A program made the translations under genes and the position numbers. From Lactuca virosa (Eukaryota > Streptophyta > Magnoliopsida > Asterales > Asteraceae), in the NCBI GenBank assembly GCA_928212115.1, contig CAKMRJ010005634.1:180881255-180945254 (forward strand): a stretch of 64,000 bases of DNA. Reading direction: 5' to 3'. Shown piece by piece: positions 42,522-52,649 of this stretch. The notes beneath the pieces are model-generated. The model searched no databases. It worked only from the letters and a program-made list of their open reading frames with translations, and was not told the origin of the DNA. The first letter of the stretch is position 1. Each line of letters begins with the position of its first letter.

Positions 42522-42836
42522 AGGGAACGGTTATTTGGAAAACAAAAAAACCCTAAAAATTATAAACTGCATAAAAAAATACGTAAAGATCACAAAACTT
42601 TTTTTTACTTTTTTTATGAAAAAATCGCAGGTTTCTAAAGAAATTCGCTGAAAAAAATTTTTGAAAAAAAAAATTTATAAAAAAAAAAAAAAAAAACTGA
42701 TTTTGTTTTTTCAGCGAATTTTAAAAAAAAACTGCGATTTTTTATAAAAAAATTCAAAAAAAAGTTTTGTAATATGTAAATATTTTTTTTATGCATTTTT
42801 TTGATTTTTAGGGTTTTTTGTTTTCCATAGAACCTA
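42522..42836. mobile_element. Fold-back MITE 2 between (TA)n tracts
   Basis: About 315 bp inverted repeat. The left end GGTTATTTGGAAAACAAAAA pairs with the right end TTTTTTGTTTTCCATAGAACC; both arms carry CCCTAAAAAT/ATTTTTAGGG, then GCATAAAAAA/TTTTTTATGC, and inner arms TTCGCTGAAAA/TTCAGCGAA. It lies between two TA tracts, like MITE 1, and has no coding capacity. Confidence 0.7.
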
Positions 42837-42838
42837 AA

Positions 42839-42840
<2 letters not shown>

Positions 42841-42887
<47 letters not shown>
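42841..42887. repeat. (TA)n microsatellite right of MITE 2
   Basis: About 45 bases of TA dinucleotides. Confidence 0.88.
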
Positions 42888-42895
<8 letters not shown>

Positions 42896-43088
42896 AGGCT
42901 AGATTGACGTATTTCTTAAATCTATTGTCTACAAGAATTCACCAATACAAATTTAGTAAAATTAAATTATTATTAAATCAAATAAATATAGATATTAAAT
43001 GATTTCCATAATTGTATATATATTAAATGATATGCGTAATTATATTTCATTATTTATGGAAACTAATTAAATTCGATATTAATATCAG

Positions 43089-43406
43089 TAATAATATTTC
43101 TTTCAGAATGAATTCGCATCTATGTTTTTATGTATGAGTTTGTCTTTTGTTTCAGGACTCACTCACGTAAAATACAATTAAGTTGCTTAAAACATAGAGA
43201 ACGAAAACATATTCTACTAGAATGCACTCTCATTCGGCTAGAATGCATTCTCATTCTACGAGAATAAACTCTCATTCTATTAGAATACACTCTCGTTCAC
43301 CATGTTCCAAGCAACTTGTTGTATTTTGAGTGCGTGAGTCTTGAAATAAAACAAGAACCCATACATAAAAACATAGATACGAATTCATTCTGAAAGAAGA
43401 TTATTG
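43089..43406. mobile_element. Fold-back element 3 with four 21-bp central units
   Basis: The arms of about 100 bp pair nearly perfectly: TTCTTTCAGAATGAATTCG...ATCTATGTTTTTATGTATG at left and the reverse complement at right (CATACATAAAAACATAGAT, then CGAATTCATTCTGAAAGAA). The centre (43211-43294) is four tandem 21-bp units of the form ATTCTANTAGAATNNACTCTC, each itself a small palindrome. No ORF. It is probably a fold-back (Foldback- or MITE-type) transposon. No clear target duplication was seen because the palindrome extends into AATAAT/ATTATT. Confidence 0.7.
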
Positions 43407-43436
43407 TTGTCATTAATGACAAATTTATTTAGATTT

Positions 43437-43499
43437 TATATATATATATATTATATATATATATATATAGATATGATATATATGATATATATATATATC
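43437..43499. repeat. Imperfect (TA)n tract
   Basis: TA dinucleotides with GATATGATA interruptions. Confidence 0.85.
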
Positions 43500-43507
43500 C
43501 CTCCTTC

Positions 43508-43531
43508 TCCTTCCCCATCTCTCTCTCACCT

Positions 43532-43587
<56 letters not shown>
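43508..43587. repeat. (CT)n microsatellite
   Basis: About 75 bases of nearly pure CT. The Arg/Glu repeat ORF on the minus strand is a translation of this run and not a gene. Confidence 0.9.
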
Positions 43588-43588
<1 letters not shown>

Positions 43589-43599
43589 TATTGCAAAAA

Positions 43600-44028
43600 A
43601 CCCAACACAAATATATCTAATTTTCTCTCAAATTCTCCCCAAAGGAAATTGACTTTAGGGAAGAAGTGGTTTCTGTAATCTTTTTGGTACAACTGCTTGA
43701 TTTTTGAGAGAAAGTGACTTTGAGGATCTCTGTTAAAATACCAATTGTTGGTGATCAAAGATTATGGTGCAACTGATTTATTTGGTCGTTTAGTTAACTG
43801 TAATGTTATTTCGGTTTTACTTTTAAGGACAATAAGCACAAAATCTCTCGGTCCCCAGTTTTTTCTCTCACCCGTAACGAAGGGTCGACCCAAGCTTAAG
43901 GCGAGCTGGGACACGACCCAGGGCATCAAATCTTAAAGGGGCACCAATTTCGAATGTTTGTTATGGGTATTTTCTTATTTGGGCTATATGTAATCCACTA
44001 ATAAGTCCAATCCATATCAAAAGTGTAG
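43600..44028. other. Unassigned DNA
   Basis: No supported ORF. A somewhat GC-richer stretch (GGGTCGACCCAAGC...GACCCAGGGCATC, near 43885) resembles fragments I associate with old transposons, without identification. Confidence 0.3.
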
Positions 44029-45998
44029 TGTCCCAATTCCACAAAAAAAAATTCATTTTTAAACTAGAATAAATACACATTCTCCATAAAGATATGTTCA
44101 AGTAAAAACCCTTTGTTTTTAAATCGTAGTTCAAAATCAGAGTTATAAAGAAAAGTATCGTGAAATCTGAAATCATTAAACTATTGTGAGTGTATACAAT
44201 AATGCCTTCTCCTTCCCACGAATTGATAAAGTATTTGAAAAATATTTAATCCACAACCATAAGCCAAAGTTTACTGAGTTACCCAATCAAAATAAGTTAA
44301 AATATCCAATCAAAATATCAATCAACATAAACTGCAGGATGATGTGTACAATCACGCCTTTGCCTTTCCCCGCTCATCGGAGGTACCTGAAACATTGAAA
44401 TCCAAAATACCACACACCACAAATAATACAGATATAATACATAACATGCATATAGGGTTTGTTGGTCCTTGACCTCAACCCAACAATATCGGGTTTGTTG
44501 GTTTACAGTATGAACCAGTAACACCTTAACCCCACCATCCAGGGTTTGTTGGCACCTGGCCTCAACCCAACTATCCTGGTTTGTTGGCACGTGGCCTCAA
44601 AAAACATTAAAAAGGGACCATAAGCTCTCACATTACTTACGAGAATTCGGTTTAGATTTGAGAATGTGATTTCCAGGAAACACCGCGAAATGAGACGAAA
44701 TGGCAATGAACTTACACCCATTTGGACCCAGAATAACACCACAAACACACTAAAATATGAGGCTAGAACTTGGAAATATCACAAAAATTAGGACACAAAA
44801 AGGGGCAGCAAGGTATTGTTGGACGTGGGTTGTTCACGACGGCAGCAGGTGCTCCGGCAGCCTTGCTGCCGTGTTTTCTTTCCTGTTTTATCGGCAGCGG
44901 ACAACGAGAGAAGGAGGCGGAAGGTGGAAGCATGTGGCAAGGGGTTTGGGGGTGTTTTTTCGATGAAAATAGGTGGAAAGGGGGGTTTTGGTGGTGATCA
45001 TCGGTGGTGGAGTTTGTGGTTCTCGGTGGGGATATTCTAGCCAAGAAAAGAAAGTAATGGAGAGGGGAGAGTAAGCGAGAGATGAGTGATGATAAATTTT
45101 GAGGATCTCACATGTCCATTCATGCCATGCTTTGTTAGAAATTCAAACACTCAATGTAGGCATACTTTGCCGTTTGGAAGAAGAGTATACACAAGATGGT
45201 AAGGTGGAAGAAGAAAGTGGGGGGGGGGGAGGGTACTCATGTGGGTATGGGGGTTGGGTGGCCATGGCTGATTTTTTATCCCTCTTGGAAGAATGGTTAA
45301 CCATGGGTGATGTCACACAAAGAAAAAAGTCCCAAAAATTCTTCTAGATTTGCGTGCCAAAATCCCGACACCTAATATTTTTTCGAAAGTATCGAATGAT
45401 TGAGCCGAGTTTAAGGATTCTAAAAACCCAAACGGATTAATTTTTCGAGTTGTAGAACTTTGGGAAATGGCGTTTAAAGGTTCGCGTCTAAATGACCCGA
45501 AACGTCTGATTTTTTACTTTTGCAAATATTATTATACCATAGTCTGAGTCCAAAAACACTCTCGTAATTCCCATTTGAGGTGTTCAAGTGCCTCAATGGA
45601 TAGAAACAATTTTTGCAGTTTAAAGAAAATTAGTGTTATATTGGTTTGGTTTCTTATAACGGTCGTATCTTTTTCATACGAACTCCGTTTGGTCATTCTT
45701 CATATTTTATGAAACATGTTAAGATGTACTATGAGACTAGTGTGTTTGCTTCACTCACAGCCTCTTAATACGCAGTTTCAGTTTTTCAGACGTCTTAACT
45801 AGGGTTGCAATTTGAGGTATTTGATTCGTTTGAGATTTTCAAAAATTGGAAGGAAGATACCATTTGGGATCTTATAATAGTTGTAACGAAACTATATATT
45901 TTTCAAAATATGCATTAAAGCTCAATAGGTCAGATTACAAAGAGGTTCACAGTGAACTGACCGTGTACAATTTTAGACCTAAATTCTGGGATGTCACA
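44029..45998 (-). mobile_element. Possible gypsy LTR, minus orientation, solo or fragment
   Basis: On the minus strand it would start TGTGACATCCCAGAATTT and end GGAATTGGGACA, about 1.97 kb. The interior has marks of a plant gypsy LTR: ATAACGGTCGTATC(T)TTTTCATACG near 45660 and a GC-rich transcribed part near 44820-45010. No matching 5-bp duplication flanks it. A Pro/His-rich 93-codon frame inside it (45044-44763, minus) has no domain. Confidence 0.4.
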
Positions 45999-46569
45999 TT
46001 GGCTCCTAAATTTTATGGCTCTTACCTCTCATAATTTAGAATATGAATTTGTCATCATTCATTTTCTCTCCTATCAATTTCTAGTGTTCTAAGGTATTGG
46101 GTGTGAGCCATTAGAGGCTTTCAAAGTTCTGTCACTCGTTTTCCATGGAGCATTTGAAGACTCAAGAGTTGGTATAATTGTTTAAACTAAAAGGTATGTT
46201 ATGTAACCAGTTTAGTTTTCGAAAATAGTAGATTGGATTATTTTTCATAGTATGCTGCTATAATGAGAAAATACCATATATCTCTAGGTTGTATGTGCCC
46301 ATAAATAGTTTTATGAATTCTTCTAAGTTGTTTTATGTTTTATTGTGACCTAGAAAACCATCAGTCTACTCTAGATTACATTGGATAAGAATAATAGAGA
46401 TCCAGTATTACCTGAGACAAAGTGACTTTGAAGTTATATATGTTGATAAGAGAGTCATGATCTAATCGGTCTTCTAGTAATATATACATACTGGTTAGGT
46501 AGTTGAAATATACTAATAACCCTATGTCTACATGCATGCTAATATATCTAGATTTCAATCTACAACTAC
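45999..46569. other. Unassigned DNA
   Basis: No ORF above 62 codons and no repeat structure that I can see. Confidence 0.35.
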
Positions 46570-47923
46570 AACTACAAATAAAGATAGAATAACCTACCTC
46601 TTTTTCCTGCTATAGATATTTTTCTTGCAAGTTTGTCCTTGCAACGTTGAATGGCCGAGAGGACCCATAGTAGGAATCCATTTAATGTTATCACACCTAA
46701 GATACGAAAAAGACAATCAAAAGAAAAATAAGAGAATGAAAATTTTCTATAAAGTCTAATAAGTGTTAAGAAATTTTGTCCCAAAGAAAGTAGGAAAGGA
46801 ATGGTGAAAATTTCAAGCCATTGAGCAAGGCGAGTTTAATTCCTAACACACTATTTGTAGGAGTTAGATCCTTACCCGAATTACAACTCCAATCCCATGT
46901 AGGATGGATACAATTTTCGAAAATCCTTATCCCTTAAGTGATTCTAGACTATTCCAATTAGTTAAGTTTTAACTAATTAATATTCAATACCATGAATTAA
47001 TTAATTCATAATTAATTCCAAAATAGTTTCTGTTTAACTTCTTAAACGTAATAAATTAACAAACAAATTTTCTCCTAAATTCTATTTCCTTGAATTTCTT
47101 ATCTCCATGAACCTGAGACATGGATAACGGTCAATATAGTGTTCAAGATAACTTATTCAACCAACAAAATAACAAAAAAAAGGAAAAGGAATAAACATGG
47201 TCATTTTTGGACAAACCCCAAAAAAGGACCTCTAACCAACATCGACAAAATACCAAAATAAAAAAAAACATTATAAAGTTCACTCTATAAATCCAGCTCC
47301 TATTCATCTTCCAGTGAAACCATAACGTGAAAACCAAGTTATAAATCAAAATAAAACTTACATAAGACTTCAAGTGATCCTCTTCATTGACCAGTATATC
47401 ATAATATTACGGGTTTTATTGGTTATAACAAACATGTGAATACGGAAAGACACTAACCACTTAAGGGCACATGCAACCTATAAATGGATCTCTGTCTTCA
47501 CAAATAATATCAACATACTATGCACATCAAGAACAGTAGATAATCCCTATTGAAATCAAAACATAAAGAGTAGGGTTTACATACCTTTAGATTTATTATA
47601 GCAAATAAATTTCTTGATCATTTCCTTTGGCTCTTAAGAAAGCTAGTACCAACAGCTTAGTGCCTATAATGGCTTGTACCCAAACCCTACCAACTAGAAT
47701 ACAAGAGGAGAGGGGAGGGAGGATGAAATTTTGGTTATCCTTTGTTATATGGAGTGTATAGAAATGCAAGACCAAAGGGTCCTATTTATAGTTGTTCAAG
47801 AAACCCCTAGAAACCAAAAAGTCCTTCCATAGCTAATTCTAATTAATTATAACTAAATCCAAATTAATTATGATTAATAATTAATTAATTCTTATTGATT
47901 TCAGAATAATTTATTAATCATAT
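46570..47923 (-). mobile_element. Copia-LTR-like AT-rich DNA, minus orientation, probably two fragments
   Basis: Two blocks look like copia LTRs on the minus strand. 46570-47130 and 47420-47923 each have an AT-rich U3 with repeated TTAATTAATT. The second block also has a TTTATAG-type promoter region near 47790 and a transcribed part (CCCAAACCCTACC) like the LTRs of A and B. LTR ends are not resolved; gypsy F begins at 47924 within the second block. Confidence 0.4.
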
Positions 47924-48828
47924 TGTAGCACCCGATTCCTGGTACGTATTTAAATTCAAAAAATGTTGCAATTTACTCTAGGACTCGACGAGTTGGAGGC
48001 CCAACTCGTCGAGTGGACTCGACTATTGATCGGGGGATTAAGTGACCTAGTCGACGAGTCGGAAGACCGACTCGACGAGTAGGAGCTGTTTGGACAAAAC
48101 CCTAATATTCAGGGTTTGCACCCTATTTAAACACTTTATCTCATTCCAAACAAGCCTCCATCACCCTCCCAACTTAGACAAACCCTAGATTGAAACCTTA
48201 AACCCTTTTTGAGTGATTTTGAGCTTGTTGTGCCTTTTTGTGCAAGTTAGAAGGTTGAAGAGAAGAAGAAGGAGCTTGGGATTTCAGAAGGAGCAAGGAG
48301 ATCCATAGGTTTTGCTTCATTTCCTGTTTATAGAAGGTAAAAAGTCCAGACCTTGCTTCTTCTTTCATTAGATACTCTTTTGGAGTAACTTAGGGCTTTT
48401 GGAAGACATTTTGGAGCCATACTTGGATGCAACCACAATTTTGGGATAAGAACTTCATATATGGAGCCATTGAGGGTTCCCATGGCATAAAGGTGCCAAT
48501 TTTATGACCATAGGAGACCCACGCATCATATAAACCCCTTTTTATGGCTTTTTGAGCCAAAGGCCCCTTGCATATACATCAATTTTGAAGCTTTACGTAT
48601 AAAATGGACCCTAGGAGGCCAGATCTATGGTTTGGACGCGTTAAGACCCATTATAATCGACTGTATAGTTTTACACAAAGAGGGACTCGGCGAGTCGGGA
48701 AACTTTTTCCCCCGAAATGACTTCTGGAAATGGTTTTGGTTGAGTGGAAGGAACACTTAGCCTGCTAGGGGTTTGTTTTGGAACTAGAAATCATAGGACT
48801 CGGCGAGTGTATGAACATGTTCGACGAT
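47924..48828 (+). mobile_element. 5' LTR of gypsy F, left part
   Basis: Starts TGTAGCACCCGATTCC. It carries repeated ACTCG(A/T/G)CGAGT motifs at 47983, 48003, 48049, 48069, 48684 and 48798, and a TATA-like CCTATTTAAAC near 48121. It ends in ACGAT, the duplication made by element E. Confidence 0.75.
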
Positions 48829-49834
48829 TGTAACGCCCGTAGATCCGGGCTAGTCAATTTAGAGACGATAAACATCAAAAACGACTTTTTGATGGAAGAT
48901 TATTTAGAAGGATTAATCTTAACCAAGTTTTAGTATATGTCTCAAGGTTTTCGGATATATAAAGAATGCCGAAATCCGAGTTATAACGAAGAAGTTATGA
49001 CTTGTCGAAGTTTCGCGACAAACCGGTATGGTGCCGAATGTCGTAAAAAGTAAGTTTTTGATAAACTACTTTTTAGCCTTAGTAATCTAAACGAAACTCG
49101 TAGTATTCATTAAACCGAGAAGTTCGATAAAAAGAACGCCCAAATCTGACTTCGTATGAGGAAGTTATGATTTTTCTAAATTTCAGCTTAACAATAGACA
49201 GCTAAAAACTCGAATTTTAGATCGAGTGATTTTTAGCCGACACGACCTAAACAAGAATCGAAGGTCTCATAAATAGTAGAACAATGGTAAAAAGTCTGAC
49301 AAAAACGGACGTCGGATGAAGAAGTTATGAATTTTTAACGAATTTCTGTCCCGGTCTGTTAAAAATAATAATATAAAAATTAAATTCAAAATTAGCCGAC
49401 GAAATCTAAACGAAAGTTGTAGAGAGTAATTTTACCTACGCGTGCATATAAAGAACGTCAAAAACGGAGCTCGTATGCGAAAGTTATGGATTTTAGAAGT
49501 TTTGGCGCGAAAATCGAGAAAATTCGCATAGTCACGTTTTTGCCACGTCACCTTCGCTGAAAGAGTGCCACGTGTCCGAAATTGGTGAGTCATGTGAAGC
49601 CACGTGTCGCCTTCCCTCGCATGAACAGTAGCTGCGTGTCGGATTCTGATTCGACCGAAGGGAAGCCCAATCCGAAGCTCGCAGCTGGACCGAGCCTCGC
49701 ACCGCCTTAGCCTCCGAGCCTCGCAGATGGACCACTAGACCTCGGTCCAATCAGCAGCTTCCACCGACGCCTTCGCACGTGCAGCCACCTGTGCACCCTC
49801 GCCTGCGGACCCCACCACCAGACCGAGTTCGGAC

Positions 49835-49845
49835 CCTATAAATAG
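49835..49845 (+). promoter_or_regulatory. TATA box of the 5' LTR of E
   Basis: CCTATAAATAG in a GC-rich context; the same box is at 53701-53711 in the 3' LTR. It is the strongest core-promoter match I see in the window. Confidence 0.65.
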
Positions 49846-50421
49846 AAGGGTCATGCGAACCCTCCCGGTTACTTTTGAGATTTTGCCATTTTTGACCCCT
49901 TGTTCCATATTTTTACTATCCCGACATCCCCCGAAGCCCCAATACTTATTCCAAAGCCCGAAACACGCCCCGAGATTCCCGAGAAGCCCGAAAAATTTAT
50001 CTTTTCGGTTTTGAAGCCCGACCTTTCGCAGAGTCCGGTTTCTCAATAAAACTCCCGGTTTTATTAGAAACAATCGTTTTAGGAAAAGAATTGCTGCCCG
50101 ATTTTCATTAAATCAAGTGAGTGTGTAGTCACTTTCATCTTACACATAAATATGAAGTATTTTATATAAAATACGTGATATGTGTATGTATGTTGTTTGT
50201 TTATTTGAGATGGATGTTGAATGAATGTTTTATACATGTTTAAAATGATTTAAAATGTATATGTATTTTATCTTCAAATATGTTGGGTAAAACATGGGTA
50301 GATAAAGTATGAGGGATAAAAGTACAGTATAGATGCACGTTGGTAGCTATGAATTTAGTACAATATAGATGTACGTTGGTAGCTACGGATTTAGTATGTT
50401 GGCAGCTATGGACTTAGTGTT

Positions 50422-50757
50422 GTATAAACCTTGGCGACGATGTGACTTCGTGCCTATTGGATAAACCCTGGCGACTATGAGACGTAGTGCCTATTAGATA
50501 AACCCTGGCGACTATGAGACGTAGTGCCTATTGTATAAGCACTGGAGACTATGAGACGTAGTGCCTATTGTATAAACCCTGGCGACTATGAGACGTAGTG
50601 CCTATTGTATAAACCCTGGCGACTATGAGACGTAGTGCCTATTATATAAACCTTAGCGAGTATGAGACGTAGTGCCTATTGTATAAACACTGGCGACTAT
50701 GTGACGTAGTGCCTGTTGTATGAACCTTGGGCAGCGATGGACTTCGTGCCTATTCCT
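50422..50757 (+). repeat. 37-bp minisatellite in the 5' LTR of E
   Basis: About nine units of 37 bp, consensus TAAACCCTGGCGACTATGAG followed by ACGTAGTGCCTATTGTA. The first and last units differ (GACGATGTGACTTCG and GCAGCGATGGACTTC). The units adjoin each other with no unique spacers. Confidence 0.88.
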
Positions 50758-51208
50758 TAGGATGAATCCTTAGGAATGAGTGAGATTTGATTCTTAGGGT
50801 AAATCCTTAAGAAATAAATAAGATAATGGGGATTGGGTAATTGAGTTGATTGTTTGATGTTTAAGCATAATAAATTATTTATTGTGGGTTGAAAACCCTA
50901 TATGCTCACCAGACTCCCAAGCCTGACCCACTCAGTTTGTTTGTATCATAGGTATCGATACGAAGTTACTTTACACTGAGAGATTAAAAGAGATGTAGAT
51001 CACTAGTGTAAGTGAGTGTAAGTTCTGTTTATGCTTATGTTTCTATATTGACGATGACATCCCAATGGTTTAAATGAATAAAATACATTTCTTCATAAAT
51101 GATTTGATAATATAATTATCATGTTTTTATGGGAATAAATTCCGCAACACCTTTTAAAAGCTCTGAAAAAAAGCATAAACGAAATTTTTTTAGAAATTAG
51201 GGGATGTC

Positions 51209-52649
51209 TTGGTATCAAGCATTAGTTTAAGCGAATTATTGTTTTCTAGCTTAAACTTAGAATGCTAAGCGATGATTGTGAGATGAGTGTCTGCTATATT
51301 TTAGACACGAGCACAAGTTTCTAAAATGTTTTTATGTGCTAAATGTTATATGTTTGCCATATATGCCATATGTCTATGTTGTTGCCGACCGGATCTGGAA
51401 ACCTTATGTGTGTAGGATTCTAAGCGTATGATTACGAGATTAGAACTAACATGTAAACTTTTCGAAGTGATAAGGAGATTTATACGTCTATCTTAAATAA
51501 AGCTTTCCTATCTTAAATTCTCGCCCGGTACACCGAACGCCTGCTTGGGTGTACAAAACATTATGGTGAAGACTCGTAGAGAATTTAGTAGATGGAGGAA
51601 ATGAAAACCTTATGATAGTGAATGATACCTATAAGAAGATATCATAAGAGTGGTATCTTGCCTTTAGAATATGTCTAATAAAATAACGGAACGTTTAGAG
51701 GGATACGGTACGTCTGAAGTACACCTCCGATTGGCAGGATGATGAATGGTTGGTGTAATTCTTGAAGTTGTCCCATCGTCTGGAATTTCCATCACCAACC
51801 AAGTTGAAGTAGAATTGATGATTGAAGATACGCGTGGAAGAAGTCCTCTAGTAGAGTCTAGGAAAATTCTATGATTAATTGGACACATTCGTATGTGTTA
51901 AATTGTTTTGTGATTTTAGGACTTGGGGACTGCGAGACAGTACTTGGGACGAGTATGAGTAGGTGTGAATAGTAGTAGAGATATATACTATTGGAAGCAC
52001 AGGACTCACGCTTGGATCAGGGAAAGTCACAAGGTTACCAAGAAACTAGTGATTGATTCCGTTTTATTCGGATATGTCATTACCCTTGTTTCGGTAATGA
52101 CTAGTAAGTTGGTTGTTATTCCGACCCTAGTGGTCATATCAAATTGAGTCCGACTACGATGAGTTTGTTACATGGTTCGGAGGACCAAGTTCGATGTAGC
52201 ATCTGACTATAGTCAGAAGGTTGAAATTAATGTGATCGATAACATCGTACTCGTTGTTAATGAAGCTTGTAGCTGGGAATGCTATATGCTAAAATGTGAT
52301 TATATCACATTAAGATACGAACGATGGTATATTCCATTCTGGAATTTGACTCAAAGAGACTTGAGTCTAGACGTTGCATCATCCGATGAAGGTCATTAAA
52401 ACATGACCCGTCGATCTGTTACAATAGATAAGGGGAGGTACTTATCCTAAGAAGAAGAAGGAGTCCTCAATAAGGATTTATTTTGTAACTTGTAGGTTAC
52501 GATTGAAAGTCCAACCTAGTACGAAGAGCAGGTGTAAGATTGAGCATTATGGTTATTACTTAGGATGAAAAGATAACGTATGGAATCATTATACAAGACC
52601 TATTTTCGTTGATGATTCCAGGACGTAATCATCCTAAGGGGGAGATAAT
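51209..52649 (+). other. Interior of element E, non-coding
   Basis: It starts with a weak primer site TGGTATCAAGC at 51210-51220 and ends with a purine tract CTAAGGGGGAGATAAT at 52634-52649. Two small open frames, 51664-51888 on the minus strand (74 codons) and 52172-52399 on the plus strand (75 codons), have no recognisable motif. I see no gag, protease, RT or integrase trace. Confidence 0.6.

Larger units (their letters stand above)
48829..51208 (+). mobile_element. 5' LTR of element E
   Basis: Starts TGTAACGCCCGTAGATCC and ends GGGGATGTC, the last few bases (ACA in the other copy) being lost or altered. A clear TATA box, CCTATAAATAG, lies at 49835-49845. A 37-bp minisatellite lies in the transcribed part. 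Confidence 0.85.

Noticed and set aside
43404..43652. Arg/Glu-repeat and Ser/Leu-repeat frames
   Set aside because: Translations of (CT)n and (TA)n microsatellites.
44763..45044. Pro/His-rich 93-codon frame and overlapping plus-strand frames
   Set aside because: They lie in the GC-rich transcribed part of an LTR-like block, overlap each other on both strands and have no domain.
49532..50073. Frames of 72 and 112 codons on the minus strand, repeated at 53359-53942
   Set aside because: Both are antisense frames in the LTRs of element E, duplicated because LTRs are duplicated; no protein family recognised.
50422..50757. Regular direct repeats, CRISPR-like at first sight
   Set aside because: The 37-bp units adjoin each other without unique spacers, lie in an LTR and occur again in its partner; this is plant DNA.
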